Below are positions 1 to 9,065 of a stretch of 40,867 nt of DNA, piece by piece. The notes under the pieces are model-generated. The model was not told where the DNA came from. It saw only the letters and a list, made by a program, of their open reading frames with translations, and ran no database searches. Position numbers and translations under genes: made by a program. This DNA is from Rhodospirillales bacterium (GTDB lineage: Bacteria; Pseudomonadota; Alphaproteobacteria; Acetobacterales; Acetobacteraceae). Position 1 is the first letter of the stretch; each line of letters opens with the position of its first letter. Location of the stretch: positions 1 through 40,867 of the forward strand of contig JANXSM010000132.1 of assembly GCA_025352665.1 (NCBI GenBank), written 5' to 3'.

Positions 1-80
1 CGGCTGCGCCGGACGCGCTCCGCGCGGCCAGGGCTTCGCCCTGGTCGGGCCGAAGGCCATTCCGGCGCAGCCGGACGCCG
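1..80. repeat. Cluster of short GC-rich triloop hairpins
   Basis: A 13-base inverted repeat (1-13 with 61-73, perfect) encloses three smaller hairpins with three-base loops: 14-17/21-24 (loop CTC), 28-34/38-44 (loop TTC) and 48-51/55-58 (loop GAA). It lies just after the stop codon of the gamma-glutamyltransferase-like gene, so it may stop or protect the end of the long leftward transcript. The same hairpin style recurs at 17475-17552, at the far end of the rightward arm. It is cut by the window edge. Confidence 0.7.
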
Positions 81-92
81 GCGGATCGAGGC

Positions 93-1769
93 CTACACCC
101 AGAACCGGACGTTGGGACGGGCGAGGCCGCCGCCGAGGCCGATGGCGGTGCCGTCGGCGCGCCAGCAGGCGGCGCCGGTCATAGTACCATCGGGATTGAA
201 CTGGATGCAGCTCATGCCGCCGGCGACATGGGGGGAGAGTTGGGTGGTGTGGCCCATCTTGCGGAGCGCGCGCAGCACGCGTTCGGAGTAGGCGTCCTCC
301 ATTTCGAGAATCGGCCCTTCCGTCCAGATCCTTGGGGCTTCGACGGCCTCCTGGGCGGTCATCTTGTGGTCGATGAGGTTCACGATCGCCTGCATGACGC
401 TCGGGAAGATGCGCTTGCCGCCAGGCAGGCCAAGGGCGAACTGTACCTTGCCGTCCTTGAGCCCCATCGTGGGGGCCATCGAGGTGGTAACCCGTTTGCC
501 TGGCGCGATGCTAAGCGCCGTGCCAGGCCGGGGGTCGAAGTTGTTCATGTAGTTGTTGGGGATCATGCCGGTTTCGCGGACCATGATGCGGGCGCCGAAC
601 AGGCCGTTGATGGTCTGCGTGCTGGCGACGACGTTGCCGAGCGCGTCGGCCACGGTGATGTGAGTGGTGTGCGGGCTTTGGCCTGCGCTTATGCCGGCCG
701 CCCATTGCTTGGTGGCGTTGAGGTCGATTTCGGCGCGGCGGGTGGCCGCGTAGTCCTTGCTGGTCAGCGTTTCGATCGGCACGGCGATGAAGTCTGGATC
801 TCCCGAGGCCACGGCGCGATCGGCAAAGGCGATCTTGAGGGCTTCAGCGAGCAGATGGACAGTGGTGACGCTGCCGAAACCGAAGGCTGCGATGTCGTAG
901 CCTTCGAGGATGTTGAGCATTTCCTGGATGTGCACGCCGGCAGCCGAGGGCGGCGGGGGGCCGACGATCTCGAAGTCGCGATAGGTGCCGCGGATGGGGG
1001 CACGTTCGCGGGTGGTGTAGCCGGCGATATCGGCACGGCTGACGAAACCGCCGCCGGCCTGGATGCAGTCTGCCGCGTAATCGCCGAGCGGGCCGCCGTG
1101 CAGGGCATCAGCACCCTGCTGGGCGATCAGGCGGAGTGACTCGGCATAGGCACCATTGGTGAGCCGGTCGCCGGCGGTGAGCTTGCGTCCGCCGGGCAGC
1201 AGCAGGGCTGAAATGACCGGGTCGAGCGCGAGGTCGGGTGCCGCGTCGTTGATGCAGTCGGACAGATAGGGTGTGACGATGAACCCGCCCACGGCGTAGC
1301 GAATGGCGGGCGCCATCACGTCGGACAGAGCCATGGTGCCGAAGCGGGCGAGGCTTTCGCACCAGCCGCGCAAGGCACCTGGCGTGGCGACGGCCTTGGC
1401 ACCTATCGTGTTTTCGCGGTCCAGCACGTCGTAGTTTTCGGGCGCACCATCGGGCACTGGCCGATACATGGTGGCGGACCCAGCCGATGCCACGGTGCTC
1501 ATGCCGTCGATGACCCGGTGGCTGCCGTCGGCCAGCCGGATGTGGCCAATGCCGCCGCCAAGCGGGCCCACCATCATCGGCTCGACCACGGACAGCGTGA
1601 ACAGGCAGGCGATGGCGGCATCGATTGCATTGCCACCGGCGGCCAGCATCTCGGCGCCGGCGGCGGAAGCCAGCGGGTGGTTGGTGACGACCATGCCCTT
1701 GCTGCCGGTGGCCGGCTGTTTTTCGCAGGAGAACACAGTGGCGGCGTGGTTGCGCCAGTTGACGGTCAT
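93..1769 (-). CDS. Gamma-glutamyltransferase-family Ntn hydrolase
   Basis: The 558-residue product has the GGT fold signature: VVTNHPLAS near residue 27, a GPLGGGIG stretch near 70-75, and the autoprocessing HTTH at 367-370. The first Thr there would become the new N-terminus and nucleophile of the small subunit. No signal peptide is visible, so it is probably cytoplasmic. The region that in classical GGT reads NNxMDDF reads NNYMNNFDPRPG here (about 405-416), so the acidic residue expected to hold the gamma-glutamyl amino group is Asn. Substrate is therefore uncertain; relatives in this superfamily include oxamate amidohydrolase (HpxW). I chose the ATG at 1769 because it follows the ATPase stop by 13 bases; an upstream in-frame start at 1886 would run far into that gene. 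It is last in the leftward operon. Confidence 0.88.
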   Translation of the reverse strand: MTVNWRNHAATVFSCEKQPATGSKGMVVTNHPLASAAGAEMLAAGGNAIDAAIACLFTLSVVEPMMVGPLGGGIGHIRLADGSHRVIDGMSTVASAGSATMYRPVPDGAPENYDVLDRENTIGAKAVATPGALRGWCESLARFGTMALSDVMAPAIRYAVGGFIVTPYLSDCINDAAPDLALDPVISALLLPGGRKLTAGDRLTNGAYAESLRLIAQQGADALHGGPLGDYAADCIQAGGGFVSRADIAGYTTRERAPIRGTYRDFEIVGPPPPSAAGVHIQEMLNILEGYDIAAFGFGSVTTVHLLAEALKIAFADRAVASGDPDFIAVPIETLTSKDYAATRRAEIDLNATKQWAAGISAGQSPHTTHITVADALGNVVASTQTINGLFGARIMVRETGMIPNNYMNNFDPRPGTALSIAPGKRVTTSMAPTMGLKDGKVQFALGLPGGKRIFPSVMQAIVNLIDHKMTAQEAVEAPRIWTEGPILEMEDAYSERVLRALRKMGHTTQLSPHVAGGMSCIQFNPDGTMTGAACWRADGTAIGLGGGLARPNVRFWV

Positions 1770-1782
1770 GACGATTTCCGGA

Positions 1783-3366
1783 TCAGAGGGCGAAGCGCGG
1801 GATGCAGGCGACCAGTTCGGCAGTGTAGGGGCTCTGCGGCGACCGGAACACGGATTGCGCGTCGCCTTGTTCCACGATGCGTCCATGCTGCAGCACGATC
1901 AACCGCGCGCAAAGCATGCGGACCACGTTGAGGTCATGGCTCACGAACAAATAGGCCAGCCCCTGCTCGGCGCGCAGACGGTCGAGCAGTTCGAGGATCA
2001 CGGCCTGGACGGAGACATCGAGGGCGGCGGTGGGCTCGTCGAGCACCAGCAACTTGGGCTGGCTTGCGAGCGCCCGGGCGATGCCGATGCGCGCCTTCTG
2101 GCCGCCCGAAAGCTGGTGCGGGTAGCGGCCGAGCAGGTCGGGCGAAAGCCCGGCGCGGATGGCGCCCTCCGCCACGGTTTGCTTGATGCGGCTGCGGTCG
2201 GCCCCCAGACGCAGCAGCGGATCGGCGATGGCGTCGAACGCGGTGAAGCGCGGGTTGAGGCTTTCGCCGGCATCCTGAAACACGATCTGCACGTCGCGCC
2301 GTTGGGGCGCGCGGTAGAAGTCGCAGGCGGGGACAGCGCCGATATTCGCAGCGCCGAGACGGATCTCGCCGCTGTCGGCATCCATCAGGCGGCACACCAG
2401 GCGCGAGATGGTGGTCTTGCCGGAGCCCGATTCGCCGACCAGACCCAGGCTTTCGCCCTGGGCGATGGTAAAGGACACGTTGTCGACGCCTAGGGTTCCG
2501 TCGGCAAAACGCTTGGTCAGATGTGAAACCTGCAGAAGCTGCGGACCCGCGGATCGGCTGTCACGATGCGGCAGCGTCGAGGTCGCGGTCGGCGAGGCCG
2601 CAACCAGCCGCTGCGTGTAAGGATGCGCCGGCGCTGTGAACAGCGTTGCGGGTGCTGCGGTCTCAACCACCCTGCCCTGCTCCATGACGGTCACGCGACG
2701 GCAATGTTGGGCGGCCAGTGCGAGGTCGTGGGTGATGAGGATCAACGCCATGGCGTGATCGCGCGTGAGTTCCCCGAGCAGATCCATCACCGCCTTCTGG
2801 GTGGTGACGTCCAGGCCCGTGGTGGGTTCGTCGGCGATCAGCAGCGCCGGTTTGCAGGCCATGGCCATGGCGATCATGACGCGCTGGCACATGCCGCCTG
2901 AAAGTTCATGCGGATAGGCGCGCATGCGGCGTTCCGGCTCGCGAATGCGGACTTGGCGCAGCGCCTCCAGCGCCTCCGCCGCCGCGGCCGCGTGGCTCAG
3001 GCTGCGATGCGCCCGCAGCGCGTCGATGATCTGGGCGCCGACGGAGCGGATCGGGTTGAGGGCGGCGCGCGGATTTTGGAAGATCATGGCGATCTCAGCG
3101 CCGCGCAAGGCGTGCAGGCGGCGGCGCGAGGCGTGGGCGATATCCTCGCCACGCCATAGGATCCGGCCGCCATCGATCCGTCCGGCACGATCGAGCAGGC
3201 GCAAGGCCGCAAGCGCCGTCACCGATTTGCCGGAACCACTTTCGCCGACGATCCCCAGTGTTTCCCCGGCAGCGATTTCGAGGTTCACGCCGTGGAGGGC
3301 CTTCACATTGCCGGCGCGCGTGGCGAAGGAAACCTGCAGATCCTCGACGCGAAGCAGCGCACTCAT
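1783..3366 (-). CDS. Dipeptide-type ABC importer, fused double ATPase (DppD-DppF)
   Basis: This 527-residue protein is two complete ABC ATPases in tandem. The first half has Walker A GESGSGKS at 41-48, signature LSGGMCQR near 165 and Walker B LLIADEP near 175. The second half has Walker A GESGSGKT at 311-318, signature LSGGQKAR and Walker B LLVLDEP. It would power the two permeases encoded just upstream on the cytoplasmic face of the membrane. The ATG at 3366 overlaps the preceding permease stop in an ATGA, implying translational coupling; a longer in-frame extension to 3696 lies inside the permease gene and is not believable. It is the only peptide-type ATPase in the window, so it may also serve the ATPase-less permease pair at 12660-14410. 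Confidence 0.95.
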   Translation of the reverse strand: MSALLRVEDLQVSFATRAGNVKALHGVNLEIAAGETLGIVGESGSGKSVTALAALRLLDRAGRIDGGRILWRGEDIAHASRRRLHALRGAEIAMIFQNPRAALNPIRSVGAQIIDALRAHRSLSHAAAAAEALEALRQVRIREPERRMRAYPHELSGGMCQRVMIAMAMACKPALLIADEPTTGLDVTTQKAVMDLLGELTRDHAMALILITHDLALAAQHCRRVTVMEQGRVVETAAPATLFTAPAHPYTQRLVAASPTATSTLPHRDSRSAGPQLLQVSHLTKRFADGTLGVDNVSFTIAQGESLGLVGESGSGKTTISRLVCRLMDADSGEIRLGAANIGAVPACDFYRAPQRRDVQIVFQDAGESLNPRFTAFDAIADPLLRLGADRSRIKQTVAEGAIRAGLSPDLLGRYPHQLSGGQKARIGIARALASQPKLLVLDEPTAALDVSVQAVILELLDRLRAEQGLAYLFVSHDLNVVRMLCARLIVLQHGRIVEQGDAQSVFRSPQSPYTAELVACIPRFAL

Positions 3367-4214
3367 GTGCGCATGCGTGGGTCCAGCATATCGCGCAGAC
3401 CATCTCCCAACAGGTTGAAGCACAGCACCGACAGCATGAGCGCAAGGCCCGGTGCCGCCACCAGCCACCAATGGCCGACGGTGATGAAGCGGGCACCTTC
3501 CGCCACCATGATCCCCCATTCCGGCGTCGGCGGATGCACGCCCAGACCGATGAACGACAATCCAGCGGCATTCAGAATCGCCCAACCCAGATTCAACGAG
3601 ATCTGTACCGACATCGCCGGCAGCACATTGGGCAGCAGGAAACCGAGCACGATGCGCATCGGCCCGTTGCCGGAAGCCGAGGCCGCCTCGACCCATCCCG
3701 CCTGACGGCGCACCGCAACCTCGGCGCGGGCGAAGCGGATGTAGAACGGCAGATTGATGATCGCCGTGGCGGTGACGATGTTCTCGACGCGGTTGCCGAG
3801 GGCAGCCACCAGCGCCATGGCCAGCACAAACAGCGGGAAGGCCATCAGCACATCGACGATGCGGCCGACCCAGCGATCCACCGCACCGCCGCGAAACCCG
3901 CAGGCGCCGCCGATGACCGCACCAATGACGAAGGACAGGAACACCGCAGCGGCCGCGATGGCGTAGTCAAGCCGCCCGGCGGCGATCACCCGCGCCAGCA
4001 CGTCACGCCCCAATTGGTCGGTGCCGGCCCAATGGTTCGCATCGGGTGGCTGCAGGGCGTGGGCGACGTCCGAGGCCAGGGGATCGTACTGCGTCAGCAT
4101 CGGCCCGAAGACCGCCGTCAGCACCAGCAGCACGGCGAGCACGGCCGCCGCCGAGCTGATCCGATTGGCCCGCAACACGTAGAGCGCATGCGCGGTCTGG
4201 CCGGAAGCGCTCAC
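3363..4214 (-). CDS. Dipeptide-type ABC importer, permease (DppC/OppC type)
   Basis: The 283-residue product is an inner-membrane permease of the DppC class. It has an N-terminal membrane segment after a short cytoplasmic arm, the DQLGRDVLAR motif typical just after the periplasmic loop, and about five further membrane segments. The EAA-type loop that docks the ATPase lies around EAASASGNGP. The C-terminus ends in the family-typical GDGLRDMLDPRMR. The GTG at 4214 is preferred because GTG and the upstream TGA overlap as GTGA and the length fits the family; no ATG gives a sensible N-terminus. It pairs with the DppB-type permease immediately upstream. Confidence 0.94.
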   Translation of the reverse strand: MSASGQTAHALYVLRANRISSAAAVLAVLLVLTAVFGPMLTQYDPLASDVAHALQPPDANHWAGTDQLGRDVLARVIAAGRLDYAIAAAAVFLSFVIGAVIGGACGFRGGAVDRWVGRIVDVLMAFPLFVLAMALVAALGNRVENIVTATAIINLPFYIRFARAEVAVRRQAGWVEAASASGNGPMRIVLGFLLPNVLPAMSVQISLNLGWAILNAAGLSFIGLGVHPPTPEWGIMVAEGARFITVGHWWLVAAPGLALMLSVLCFNLLGDGLRDMLDPRMRT

Positions 4215-5242
4215 GCGGCGTTCACCCGCGGGTCCGCGAGGCCATAGAGCACATCCACCAACAGGTTCACGAACACGAAGATAACCGCCATCAGCAGCAC
4301 GAAGCCTTGCACCGGCGCGTAGTCCGTGGCCAGCAGGGCATCGAGCGCGTAGGCGGCCACGCCTGGCCAGGAGAACACTTTTTCCACCAGCACATTGGCG
4401 CCGAGCATGGTGGAGAACACGATCCCCGCGATGGTCAGCACCGGCAAGGCGGCGTTGCGCAGCGCATAGACGAACACGATGCGGCCGCGCGACAATCCCA
4501 TGGCGCGGGCGGTGCGGATAAAATCGCTGCCGAGCACGGCCAGCATCGAAGCGCGGGTCATGCGCGCCAAAGGCGCCAACACGAATAGTGCCATTGTCAC
4601 TGCCGGCAGCACCAACTGGCTGGCAGCCGATCGGGCCGCGTCGAAATCGCCCGCAATCAAACTGTCGATGACCAGAAATCCGGTGTGGCTGGGCGGCTGG
4701 CTGGCGAAAATGTCGATCCGTCCCGTTGGATCGGGTGCGATGCCGGCGAGGTAATAGAACACATAGATCAGCAGCAGCCCGGAGACGAAGGTCGGCACGC
4801 ACACGCCGAGCGTGCAAAGAAATCGCACGGCGTGGTCGGTCGTGCTGCCGGGGTTGAGAGCTGCCAGCACGCCCATCGGGATCGCCAGTCCAAGCGCCAA
4901 GACGAGAGCAGCGAACGTCAGTTCCAGCGAGGCCGGCAGCCGTTCCTCAAGATCCTTCAGCACCGGCTGGCCTGTGGTCATGGAATGGCCGAGCGAGCCG
5001 GTGCCGATGTCACGCAAATAGAAGGCGAGTTGGACGGGGATCGAACGGTCGAGCCCCATCTGGTGACGGATGTCCTCGATTTCCTTCTGGCCGGCGCTGG
5101 GGCCGGAGGCAAAGAACACCGCAGGGTCGCCCGGCAGCACGCGCATGAGCACGAAGGTGAATACCACAACGCCTAGCAGCGCCGGCAGCGAGGCAGCCAG
5201 CCGCCGCCCCGCCAGCCGTAGTACCGCAGCAGATTTCGTCAT
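4211..5242 (-). CDS. Dipeptide-type ABC importer, permease (DppB/OppB type)
   Basis: The 343-residue product is the DppB-type partner. It has an N-terminal membrane anchor around LPALLGVVVFTFVLMRVLPGD, where LPGDP is the usual motif after TM1. The QMGLDRSIPVQ stretch of the periplasmic region is conserved in type. The cytoplasmic ATPase-docking loop is around FIRTARAMGLS, and the C-terminus has LLVDVLYGLADPRV, as in the family. The ATG at 5242 shares one base with the TAA of the binding-protein gene, so the two are probably translated together. An in-frame start at 5341 would run into the binding-protein gene and is rejected. Confidence 0.95.
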   Translation of the reverse strand: MTKSAAVLRLAGRRLAASLPALLGVVVFTFVLMRVLPGDPAVFFASGPSAGQKEIEDIRHQMGLDRSIPVQLAFYLRDIGTGSLGHSMTTGQPVLKDLEERLPASLELTFAALVLALGLAIPMGVLAALNPGSTTDHAVRFLCTLGVCVPTFVSGLLLIYVFYYLAGIAPDPTGRIDIFASQPPSHTGFLVIDSLIAGDFDAARSAASQLVLPAVTMALFVLAPLARMTRASMLAVLGSDFIRTARAMGLSRGRIVFVYALRNAALPVLTIAGIVFSTMLGANVLVEKVFSWPGVAAYALDALLATDYAPVQGFVLLMAVIFVFVNLLVDVLYGLADPRVNAA

Positions 5243-6846
5243 TATTTGCGCGACATATCCCGGTAATCGACCTGACGGTGGAACCAATAAGTATAGCCTT
5301 CGATAGTCGGCAGCACCACCGCATCCTGGCTGGGCTGCCACAGAAACGCCTCCGGCGCCTCGGCGGCGGTGATGGTGATCAACTTCTTGGCCAGCACCTC
5401 GTATTTGACCGGATCTGGCTCGAACCGCGCGGCCTGGGCGGTGTCGACCAGTTCCTGGTTATTCCATGAGGCGTAGTTCCAGCGTTGGTTGCCGGTAAAG
5501 AAGTTACGGAAAAAATAATCGGTCGACGCCATCCAGGAGATCGCCGTGTCCGTGAACATGGCGAGCTTCTTTTCGGTGATCAGCGTGCCGAACTGCGCGT
5601 CTGGCACCTTCTGGACGTCGACGCGCACGCCGATCTTGCCAAGCGATTCCTTGATCAAGGCCGCCACCGGATCGTTGATCTGCGCGGAACTGACGCTGTA
5701 GGTGAAACTGGTGTCGAACCCATCGGGAAATCCCGCCTCGGTGAGCAGCTGCTTGGCAGCGACCAGGTCGGTGTGCGCCGGCATCGGCTGCGGGAACAGG
5801 CCGGTGGGCGGGCTTGTGGTCCAGTCGGCGCCGAACAGCTTCGCACCGCGACCAAAGATGGCAGCCTTGAACATGTCCTCATACGGAAGGGCCGCTGTGA
5901 TCGCCTGTCGCACCTTCAGATTGTCGAACGGCTTCACCTTCGTGTTGAAGGCCACCATGGTGAAGGCGTTGAACTGCGGGGTGGAAATCACCTTCAACTT
6001 GCCGGCTTTTTCGATCTCCAGCACGTCGCTCGACTGCAAGTCGATGGAGATGTCGGCATCGCCCTTGGCCAGCAGATTGGCGCGGGTGGCGGCTTCCGGC
6101 ACGGTCTGTTGGATGACGCGTTTGAAGAACGGCAGGCTGCCGTCCTTGGAGCCTTTCCAGGTCTCGGAGCGGCGCAGAATGGTGTTCTCGCCCGGCTTGA
6201 AGTTCTCGACGGTATAGGCGCCGCTGCCGGCCTCGTGGTCCTTCAGCCATTGCAGCGCCCAGGGATCATCGTCGGTGGCATGCGCGCGCGCGACCTTGGA
6301 ATTTACCATGATGGCATACACGGTGGCGAGGTTGGGCAACGCCAGCCGGTCCGGCTTGTCGAGCTTCACCTGCACTGTCATCGGGTCGATGATGGTGAAT
6401 TGGCTCGAACTGGTCAGCGAGCCCGTCTGCATTTGCGGTGGGCCCAGCGACTTCGCGGAAACGACGCGATCGAGCGACCATTTGATGTCATCCGCAGTCA
6501 CCGGTGTGCCGTCATGCCACGTGGCATCTGGCCGCAGCTTGAAGGTGATGGTGAGACCGTCGGGGCTGATTTCGTAGCTTTTGGCCAGTTCCGGGCGCAG
6601 GTGGTCGAAGTCGAAGATGAAACCCTTGCCGTTCGGCTTGCGCTCGAAGCTCACCAAACGGTCGTAGACGTTCATGCTCATGCCGAACGCCTCACGCGTG
6701 GAGCCGGGCAGGTTCGGGTCGAGCGTGTTGACGGTGTTCCCGGTCACCTGGCGCAAGGTCTCGGCGCGAGTCTGGGCCTGGGCGTGGGGGGAAGCCATCA
6801 GCAAGATCGCCGCACACACGCCCAAATGTCTTGCCAAGCCGCTCAT
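5242..6846 (-). CDS. Dipeptide-type ABC importer, family-5 solute-binding protein
   Basis: This 534-residue periplasmic binding protein (SBP_bac_5) starts with a clear Sec signal peptide: hydrophobic core around residues 8-20, AQA before the likely cleavage site near residue 25. Family landmarks are LAKSYEISPDGLTITFKLRP and WHDGTPVTADDIKWSLDR in the first domain, and VRQAITAALPYEDM and AKQLLTEAGFPDGFD in the second. Family-5 proteins bind di- and oligopeptides, nickel chelates, opines and other amides, and the ligand cannot be read from sequence. Its place after racemase, dehydrogenase and monooxygenase genes suggests it captures the compound those enzymes process. It sits 33 bases after the flavoprotein gene. 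Confidence 0.95.
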   Translation of the reverse strand: MSGLARHLGVCAAILLMASPHAQAQTRAETLRQVTGNTVNTLDPNLPGSTREAFGMSMNVYDRLVSFERKPNGKGFIFDFDHLRPELAKSYEISPDGLTITFKLRPDATWHDGTPVTADDIKWSLDRVVSAKSLGPPQMQTGSLTSSSQFTIIDPMTVQVKLDKPDRLALPNLATVYAIMVNSKVARAHATDDDPWALQWLKDHEAGSGAYTVENFKPGENTILRRSETWKGSKDGSLPFFKRVIQQTVPEAATRANLLAKGDADISIDLQSSDVLEIEKAGKLKVISTPQFNAFTMVAFNTKVKPFDNLKVRQAITAALPYEDMFKAAIFGRGAKLFGADWTTSPPTGLFPQPMPAHTDLVAAKQLLTEAGFPDGFDTSFTYSVSSAQINDPVAALIKESLGKIGVRVDVQKVPDAQFGTLITEKKLAMFTDTAISWMASTDYFFRNFFTGNQRWNYASWNNQELVDTAQAARFEPDPVKYEVLAKKLITITAAEAPEAFLWQPSQDAVVLPTIEGYTYWFHRQVDYRDMSRK

Positions 6847-6879
6847 CTCGTTGGTCGCTCCGGTTGTTCGGTGGTGGAT

Positions 6880-8307
6880 CTATGCAAGCAGCGAACCAAC
6901 CGCCTGCGGCACGTTGTAGGCCTGAAAATCCGCCCAATGCCGGGTGAGGTCGGCCTCGAACAGGCCGCGGGTGAGGCCGCGCACCAGCTTCGGCACCGCC
7001 GTGGTCATGGCATTGATGGAGGAGCCGGACGGGCCCTGACTCATGGTGGATGCGATGGCGAACAGATGCAAATCGTTTATCCAAGGTGTCAGCCCCGGCT
7101 GTTTTTCCTGGAAGGCGAAATCATCACCGAGATAAGGGAAACGCCCCAACCGGTCGTCTCGCTCCTCCACCGGCGGCGTGTAGCGATCGGTCCAGGTGGC
7201 GATGTTGCCTGCAAAAGCGGCAAGTTCCGGACGCCGCGTGAAATCCATGTCGATGCCCGTGCCGCAGATCAGGAAATCCGCCTGGAATTCGCCCGTGGCG
7301 GTGGTGATAGCGACACCGCTGCCGCTTTCGCGCGCAGCCAGCCACGAAGCGCCGCCATGCAGGTGAAAGCCTGCCCAGGCGGCACAGCGATCATAGGTCG
7401 GCTGCGGGAATCCCTCGCGCATGCCGAGAACCTTGGCCATGAAGCGCCAGCGCCATTCGTCTGACAGTTCGGGGAAATGGCGCAGGAAACCGGCGAAGGT
7501 CAGCCAGCGATAGGGCTGCACCACCTGCGGGCTGACACGCCTGCAGAACAGATGCACCTCGGCGCCGTGCTCCAGCGCCGTGGCGGCATTGTCGAATGCC
7601 GAGGCACCGGCGCCAAGCACTGCCACGATTTTGCCGCGCAAGGCTTCGAAGTCGATGGGGTCGGCGGCATGCGCCCGCAGATGGGGGGAAAGCGCTGCCA
7701 CGAACGCCGGCATCCACCAAGCACCCATGCCGTCTTGCCCGGTGGCGAGCACGATCTTGCGCGCATACAGCGTCTCGTCGCCCGTCTCGGTACGCACGGA
7801 CGCTGCGATCAGTCGCTGTCCCGGCACCGGGGCCAGGCCCACCAATTCGCAGCCGTTGCGGCTAGGCACGCCGGTGACACGGCGCACCCACAGCAGATAT
7901 TCCGCCCAGCGCTCTCGCCCGATCATTCCCAGGCCCTGCCAGTCCGCCACACCAAACCGGGCCTCGTGCCAGGAGCGATAGGTCAGGCTTGGCACGTCAA
8001 GATCGGGGCCGGTGTAGTCCTTCGGGCTGCGCAACGTATGCATGCGGGCGTAGCTGCGCCACGGCCCTTCCTCACCCGCAGGCGCCCGGTCCAGCGCCAG
8101 GATGTTGTCGACTCGGGCACGCTTCAGCCCGAACCCGGTGGCGATTCCAGACTGCCCGGCACCGGCGATCAGCACATCAAGCGCCGGTTTGCCGTCCGGT
8201 CCCAGCACCGGCGCCAGCCAATCCGCCCTGGGATGGGCGATGGTTTCGAGATCGCGGCACACCTGCGCCTCAAGCCTGGCCAGACCGTCCTGCAAAGCAA
8301 CGTTCAT
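6880..8307 (-). CDS. FAD/NAD(P)-binding oxidoreductase, flavin monooxygenase-like
   Basis: The 475-residue product has two dinucleotide-binding folds. The first, GAGQSG at 49-54, is for FAD. The second, GAGASAFD at about 232-239, is for NAD(P)H and lies in the middle of the protein, as in flavin-containing and Baeyer-Villiger monooxygenases and lysine/ornithine N-hydroxylases. An ATG motif at 188-190 and ICGTGID near the C-terminal third are typical of the superfamily. I do not see a convincing full FMO or BVMO fingerprint, so the reaction is unassigned; oxygenation or N-hydroxylation of the imported amide is possible. The ATG at 8307 forms ATGA with the SDR stop; an ATG 12 bases upstream is an alternative start. 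Confidence 0.82.
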   Translation of the reverse strand: MNVALQDGLARLEAQVCRDLETIAHPRADWLAPVLGPDGKPALDVLIAGAGQSGIATGFGLKRARVDNILALDRAPAGEEGPWRSYARMHTLRSPKDYTGPDLDVPSLTYRSWHEARFGVADWQGLGMIGRERWAEYLLWVRRVTGVPSRNGCELVGLAPVPGQRLIAASVRTETGDETLYARKIVLATGQDGMGAWWMPAFVAALSPHLRAHAADPIDFEALRGKIVAVLGAGASAFDNAATALEHGAEVHLFCRRVSPQVVQPYRWLTFAGFLRHFPELSDEWRWRFMAKVLGMREGFPQPTYDRCAAWAGFHLHGGASWLAARESGSGVAITTATGEFQADFLICGTGIDMDFTRRPELAAFAGNIATWTDRYTPPVEERDDRLGRFPYLGDDFAFQEKQPGLTPWINDLHLFAIASTMSQGPSGSSINAMTTAVPKLVRGLTRGLFEADLTRHWADFQAYNVPQAVGSLLA

Positions 8308-9065
8308 CCCGCGAGCCATCCCCCATCGACTGGCAACGACACGCCGGTGGTGAACCCGGCCGCATCGCTTGCCAGATACAACGCAGCCTCCGCCACCTCG
8401 GCCGCGGTGCCGAAACGGCCCATCGGGTGGCGCTGACGCGAGGCCTCGCGCACCGGCTCCGGATCGGCGTGGCGGGCGAAACTGCGCGCCAGCAACGGGG
8501 TTTCGATCGCACCTGGCAGCAGCGCATTCACCCTGATGCCGTCCGCCGCGAAATCCAGAGCCATGGTGCGCGTGAGGCTCAGGATAGCGCCCTTGGAGGC
8601 GATATAGGCGCTGTTGCCTCGCCCGCCCGCGAGCGCCAGCTGCGAGGCAACCGTCACGATCGCCCCGCGCCCGCGTGCTCGCATGCCCGGCAACACGGCG
8701 CGCGCCCACAGCCAGGTGCCGCTGACATTGACGCGAAATACCTCGTCCCATGCCGCAGGTTCGGTGGTCAGCACGGTGCCGCCGATGGAAATACCAGCGG
8801 CAGTCAGCAACACGTCAATTCGGTCCCACAGGTCGAGCAGCCGGTTGGTCTCCGCTATGGACGCCGCTTCATCGCCCACGTCGCACACGCAACCGGTGGC
8901 ATTGCCGCCGGCATCACGGATCAGGGCGACGGTTGCATCCACCCCGCCGGGATCGCAGTCGACCACCGCCACCCGGGCGCCCTCGCGGGCGAACAGCACC
9001 GCCGAGGCCTGGCCGATCCCCGAGCCGCCCCCAGTCACCACAGCCACCTTGCCCGCCAGACGCAT
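8304..9065 (-). CDS. Short-chain dehydrogenase/reductase (SDR)
   Basis: The 253-residue product is a classical SDR. The cofactor motif TGGGSGIG is at 11-18, the NNAG-equivalent TAAG at about 88-91, and the catalytic Ser141, Tyr154 and Lys158 sit in SAYIASKG. Asp36 at the end of the second strand favours NAD(H) over NADP(H). The C-terminus ends in the usual DGGW. It would oxidise or reduce an alcohol/ketone in the pathway. The ATG at 9065 shares a base with the racemase stop, and its own stop overlaps the flavoprotein start, so the three genes are translationally coupled. Confidence 0.93.
   Translation of the reverse strand: MRLAGKVAVVTGGGSGIGQASAVLFAREGARVAVVDCDPGGVDATVALIRDAGGNATGCVCDVGDEAASIAETNRLLDLWDRIDVLLTAAGISIGGTVLTTEPAAWDEVFRVNVSGTWLWARAVLPGMRARGRGAIVTVASQLALAGGRGNSAYIASKGAILSLTRTMALDFAADGIRVNALLPGAIETPLLARSFARHADPEPVREASRQRHPMGRFGTAAEVAEAALYLASDAAGFTTGVSLPVDGGWLAG

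Noticed and set aside
1770-1886. Longer N-terminus for the GGT-like protein
   Set aside because: The extra 39 residues lie inside the ATPase gene and are low-complexity. The ATG at 1769 directly after the ATPase stop is far more likely.
5485-7464. Long plus-strand frame opposite the binding-protein and flavoprotein genes
   Set aside because: It spans parts of two confident minus-strand genes and encodes an Arg/Gly/His-rich sequence without motifs; a shadow frame.
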